The notes under the pieces were generated by a model that was given only the letters and a program-made list of their open reading frames with translations, had not been told where the DNA came from and made no database searches. The position numbers and the translations under genes were made by a program. A DNA stretch of 6,602 nucleotides from Syntrophaceae bacterium (GTDB lineage: Bacteria; Desulfobacterota; Syntrophia; Syntrophales; UBA2185): contig JAFNGM010000226.1 of NCBI GenBank assembly GCA_017885225.1, forward strand, positions 646 to 7,247. Reading direction: 5' to 3'. Of the stretch, positions 4,653-6,602 are shown piece after piece (positions within the stretch are counted from its first letter, which is position 1; the number at the start of each line of letters is the position of its first letter).

Positions 4653-5192
4653 ATGGAAAAAGCGGATTTGAAAAAATATTGTGAAAAAGCCATTCAGGAA
4701 GGGGCGACGAATGCAAAAGTAATCAATCCGCGCAGCGTGGTAACAGCGCCCTGGGTAAGGTTTAAATGCTTATACGGCTGCCCCCATAGAAGGGGGTATG
4801 GATGCCCTCCGGAGACGCCAACCCCGGAACACACAAGAACGGTCCTGGATTCCTATAGCCGGGCTATTCTCTTTCATCGGGAAGCTCCCAGAACCAAAGA
4901 CCGGGGAGAAAAGAATATGAATTTCTTTGATCTGCTCGTTACGATGGAAGGCGATCTTTTCAAAGACGGCTATTACAAAGCCTTTGTTATGCTGGCCGGA
5001 CCGTGCGCGCTCTGCAAGGAGTGCGGCAAAGTTGAGGGAATTCCCTGCCGCTTCCCGGCCAAGGCGCGACCTTCCATGGAGTCCTGTGGAATTGACGTCT
5101 TTCAGACAGTGCGGAACAACGGCTTCTTTATCCAGACACTCCGTGAAAAAACAGAAACGCAGAATATCTATTGTCTGATGCTCGTCGATTGA
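4653..5192 (+). CDS. DUF2284 predicted metal-binding protein
   Basis: 179 aa from the ATG at 4653, supported by AAGGAG at 4641-4646. An in-frame ATG at 4536 would add 39 residues, but those translate a dispersed repeat and I reject that start. Two cysteine blocks define the family. The first is VRFKCLYGCPHRRGYGCPP (35-53; C39, C43, C51). The second is CALCKECGKVEGIPCRFP (118-135; C118, C121, C124, C132) followed by RPSMESCGIDV (139-149; C145). Eight cysteines in this ferredoxin-like spacing suggest an Fe-S or other metal site. The protein has no signal peptide, so it is probably cytoplasmic. It follows the LUD gene on the same strand, possibly in one transcript. DUF2284 proteins are common in strict anaerobes, and their biochemical role is not established. 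The family assignment is strong. Confidence 0.92.
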   Translation: MEKADLKKYCEKAIQEGATNAKVINPRSVVTAPWVRFKCLYGCPHRRGYGCPPETPTPEHTRTVLDSYSRAILFHREAPRTKDRGEKNMNFFDLLVTMEGDLFKDGYYKAFVMLAGPCALCKECGKVEGIPCRFPAKARPSMESCGIDVFQTVRNNGFFIQTLREKTETQNIYCLMLVD

Positions 5193-5320
5193 TGTTTTCA
5201 TGATCGTACCGACAGCGCAAAAGGCCGGCGATTCGAGTAAACAAAAAGGATTAAAGGAATCTTCATCAGACGAGTTGTCATAAAGAGAATCAATACTCCT
5301 CTTGATATCTTTCTGTTTCT

Positions 5321-5500
5321 CTAAAGTTTCAGGAGATTGAGCCCTACTGCATCGCTAAATTCCCGGTCGCATGCTCCGTCAATGACATCTATGATGAGCT
5401 CACATGTCCCGCTGATAAACGCGGCATTCAGATGTCCGCCAAACGTATGATAGTGAGCGTCTGATAGCGTGGCATGCAAATGAAGGTAGACCTCGCCATC
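5321..5500 (-). pseudogene. Truncated PPC-domain (DUF296) remnant, C-terminal part only
   Basis: The minus-strand reading gives 59 residues from DGEVYLHLHATLSD to GLNLLKL and a stop. They align without gaps to residues 81-139 of the intact PPC protein at 3163-3582, with 50 of 59 identical. The three histidines of HLH and GGHL are kept. A TAA codon lies immediately upstream in frame, no start codon exists in that frame, and homology stops at 5500, so the first 80 residues are missing. The DNA match includes a perfect 74-base identity (5358-5431 with 3200-3273), higher than expected from the protein divergence elsewhere. It probably arose by duplication and truncation or by partial deletion of a second PPC gene. 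It is unlikely to be expressed. Confidence 0.9.
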
Positions 5501-5576
5501 TTACAAAGAATCCTATCGGCCATCGGTCAGATGGGTGCCGGAAGCTATTTTTGTAATAATTTTAACTTGAATACAT

Positions 5577-6470
5577 TTACTGCGTTTTATAAAAGACGGA
5601 TTTCCAGTGTTCCCTGGGGATAGCTTTTTTGACCGCGCGAATATACTGGTCCATATTCACCAGGGGCCAGTCCGATCCATACAGTATTTTTGATGGATTT
5701 TCGACATATCCGAAGATCCATTTGATAGGCTGTATCATATACACCTCCATGTCTTCCCCGGACATTCGATTGAGGTCACCGATTAAAAAGCCGGAAACAT
5801 CGAGATACACATTCGGGTTTTTATAGGTAAGCTCAGCCGCCGTAGTGATCCAGGGATTCCCGCAGTGCGCGAGGACAAATTTCACCTTTGGGTGATCAAC
5901 GGCTACTTCGTCAACAGTCATCGGATCGGCATATTTCAACTTTGCTTTCACGTCGTATGTGTCGCCGGTATGAAACACGACAGGGACGCCATATTTCTCG
6001 GCGAGGCGATACACCGGCTCATATTCTTTGTCTGACGCATAACGATGAATATATCCCAGATATATTTTGATGCAGCCGTAGCGTCCCGACTTCAAACCAT
6101 GTTCGATCTCTTGTTGATTGACCTTGTCACCGATCCCGTAACAAAACACCACATTCCTGTTGTGTAATTCCTGATCATAGTCTCCGGGATCTCTCATGTG
6201 GGACACGGCGCCAACCACATTATTCTCCGCCATTTCCTTGAGATACGCCTCCTTGGATGGTATGGGCCGCGTGAGTCCCTCCGGTTTCTCTTTCAGCACG
6301 GCATGAGTATGGGCATCGATTATCCGCAGGCGCCTGTCCTTTTGCGAGTCTGCGTTAAGTCCTCCGGGTGTTGCGCAGGCGATGAAGGGGAGACAGAAAC
6401 ACACGATACGCAAAGTCTTGAAGAATGCACGATACCGTGCAAAGAAATTCATGCTTACATGGGCACTCAT
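5577..6470 (-). CDS. Exported amidohydrolase-2 family metal hydrolase, frameshifted at the C-terminus
   Basis: 297 aa from the ATG at 6470, chosen because AGGAGG (6477-6482) lies six bases upstream; an in-frame ATG at 6491 would place that site inside the gene. The N-terminus has basic residues, then a hydrophobic run ending FCLPFIAC (25-32). This suggests a signal peptide, possibly a lipoprotein site with C32, although Phe at -3 is not ideal. The metal ligands of the Amidohydro_2 fold are all visible: DAHTH (H54, H56), VVFHTGD (H167), LAHCGNPW (H202) and YGSDWP (D267), with K135 in CIKIY. The substrate is unknown; relatives include decarboxylases and lactone or amide hydrolases. The frame ends early at ...VFYKTQ. 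One extra base in the A-run (plus-strand T-run 5585-5588) would restore NAVNVFKLKLLQK, the usual family ending, with its stop at 5545-5547. Confidence 0.88.
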   Translation of the reverse strand: MSAHVSMNFFARYRAFFKTLRIVCFCLPFIACATPGGLNADSQKDRRLRIIDAHTHAVLKEKPEGLTRPIPSKEAYLKEMAENNVVGAVSHMRDPGDYDQELHNRNVVFCYGIGDKVNQQEIEHGLKSGRYGCIKIYLGYIHRYASDKEYEPVYRLAEKYGVPVVFHTGDTYDVKAKLKYADPMTVDEVAVDHPKVKFVLAHCGNPWITTAAELTYKNPNVYLDVSGFLIGDLNRMSGEDMEVYMIQPIKWIFGYVENPSKILYGSDWPLVNMDQYIRAVKKAIPREHWKSVFYKTQ

Positions 6471-6497
6471 GAGACACCTCCTCACACACATGGAAAA

Positions 6498-6532
6498 AAG
6501 ATTTCTCAGTCACTGCGTTCCTTCGAAATGAC
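6498..6532. repeat. Type C repeat, long copy
   Basis: AAGATTTCTC (6498-6507) and TTCGAAATGAC (6522-6532) match the ends of the copies at 269-295 and 2284-2310, with an eight-base longer centre. It lies 16 bases upstream of the amidohydrolase ribosome binding site and overlaps the end of the gene fragment at 6506-6602. Confidence 0.75.
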
Positions 6533-6602
6533 AAAGGAAGGAATCGTACGTAGTATCTCGGAAACGACCTCCTTGTGTTCTGCCATCACGAGTTTGATCA
6601 TC
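6506..6602 (-). CDS. Possible 3' end of an upstream gene, partial at window edge
   Basis: Read on the minus strand from the window edge, the frame gives MIKLVMAEHKEVVSEILRTI (the initial Met may be internal), then PSFVISKERSD and a TGA. The first 21 residues look like ordinary protein. The last ten are the translation of the type C repeat, which supplies the stop codon. It ends 35 bases before the amidohydrolase start on the same strand, which would fit an operon. It is too short to name, and it may be a chance frame. Confidence 0.35.
   Translation of the reverse strand, partial: MIKLVMAEHKEVVSEILRTIPSFVISKERSD

Overview
The window reads as a mosaic accessory stretch from a moderate-GC anaerobic bacterium. 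The gene families present (a LUD-domain protein with a Cys-rich tail, a DUF2284 metal-binding protein, a PPC/DUF296 protein, an exported amidohydrolase) and the many short GC-rich hairpin repeats (GTCATCCCGG...CCGGGATGAC, CCCCCTTTGTAAAGGGGG and AAGATTTCTC...TCGAAATGAC types) recall Desulfobacterota or Nitrospirota genomes. This placement is inferred from style and is not proven. No rRNA, tRNA, insertion sequence or CRISPR array was seen.

Layout. Positions 1-543 carry no convincing gene. They hold a cluster of three repeat types (133-295), a possible promoter (312-338) and a perfect 12-bp-stem hairpin (419-445). Next is a HigBA-type toxin-antitoxin pair (544-894 and 894-1238, sharing one base) with a small palindrome just upstream that may be its operator. 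A long composite palindrome (1253-1310) separates the pair from a convergent 78-aa ORF (1414-1650, minus), which carries a short motif like the inhibitory helix of Fic proteins. Divergent from it is a 116-aa protein (1829-2179) whose N-terminus resembles the ADP-ribosyltransferase fold. A second repeat cluster (2205-2351) leads into a YbgC/FadM-like hotdog thioesterase (2381-2815). Another repeat then precedes an unrecognised 87-aa protein (2863-3126).

Convergent with that gene is a PPC/DUF296 gene (3163-3582, minus). Divergent from it is a plus-strand pair, a LUD-domain protein (3877-4530) and a DUF2284 protein (4653-5192), with a hairpin repeat between the two. After these lies a 59-codon C-terminal remnant of a second PPC gene (5321-5500, minus), which shares a perfect 74-base match with the intact one. 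The last full gene is a signal-bearing, probably exported amidohydrolase-2 enzyme (5577-6470, minus). Its natural C-terminus appears to have been lost to a one-base frameshift. The 3' tail of another minus-strand gene (6506-6602) ends inside a repeat that supplies its stop codon.

How the genes fit together. No single pathway explains the window. The supported functional units are the toxin-antitoxin pair and the LUD-DUF2284 pair, which may be co-transcribed and are both rich in cysteines suited to metal or Fe-S binding. The dispersed hairpin repeats are the dominant structural theme. They sit at most gene junctions and in places supply a Shine-Dalgarno sequence, a stop codon or a false N-terminal extension.
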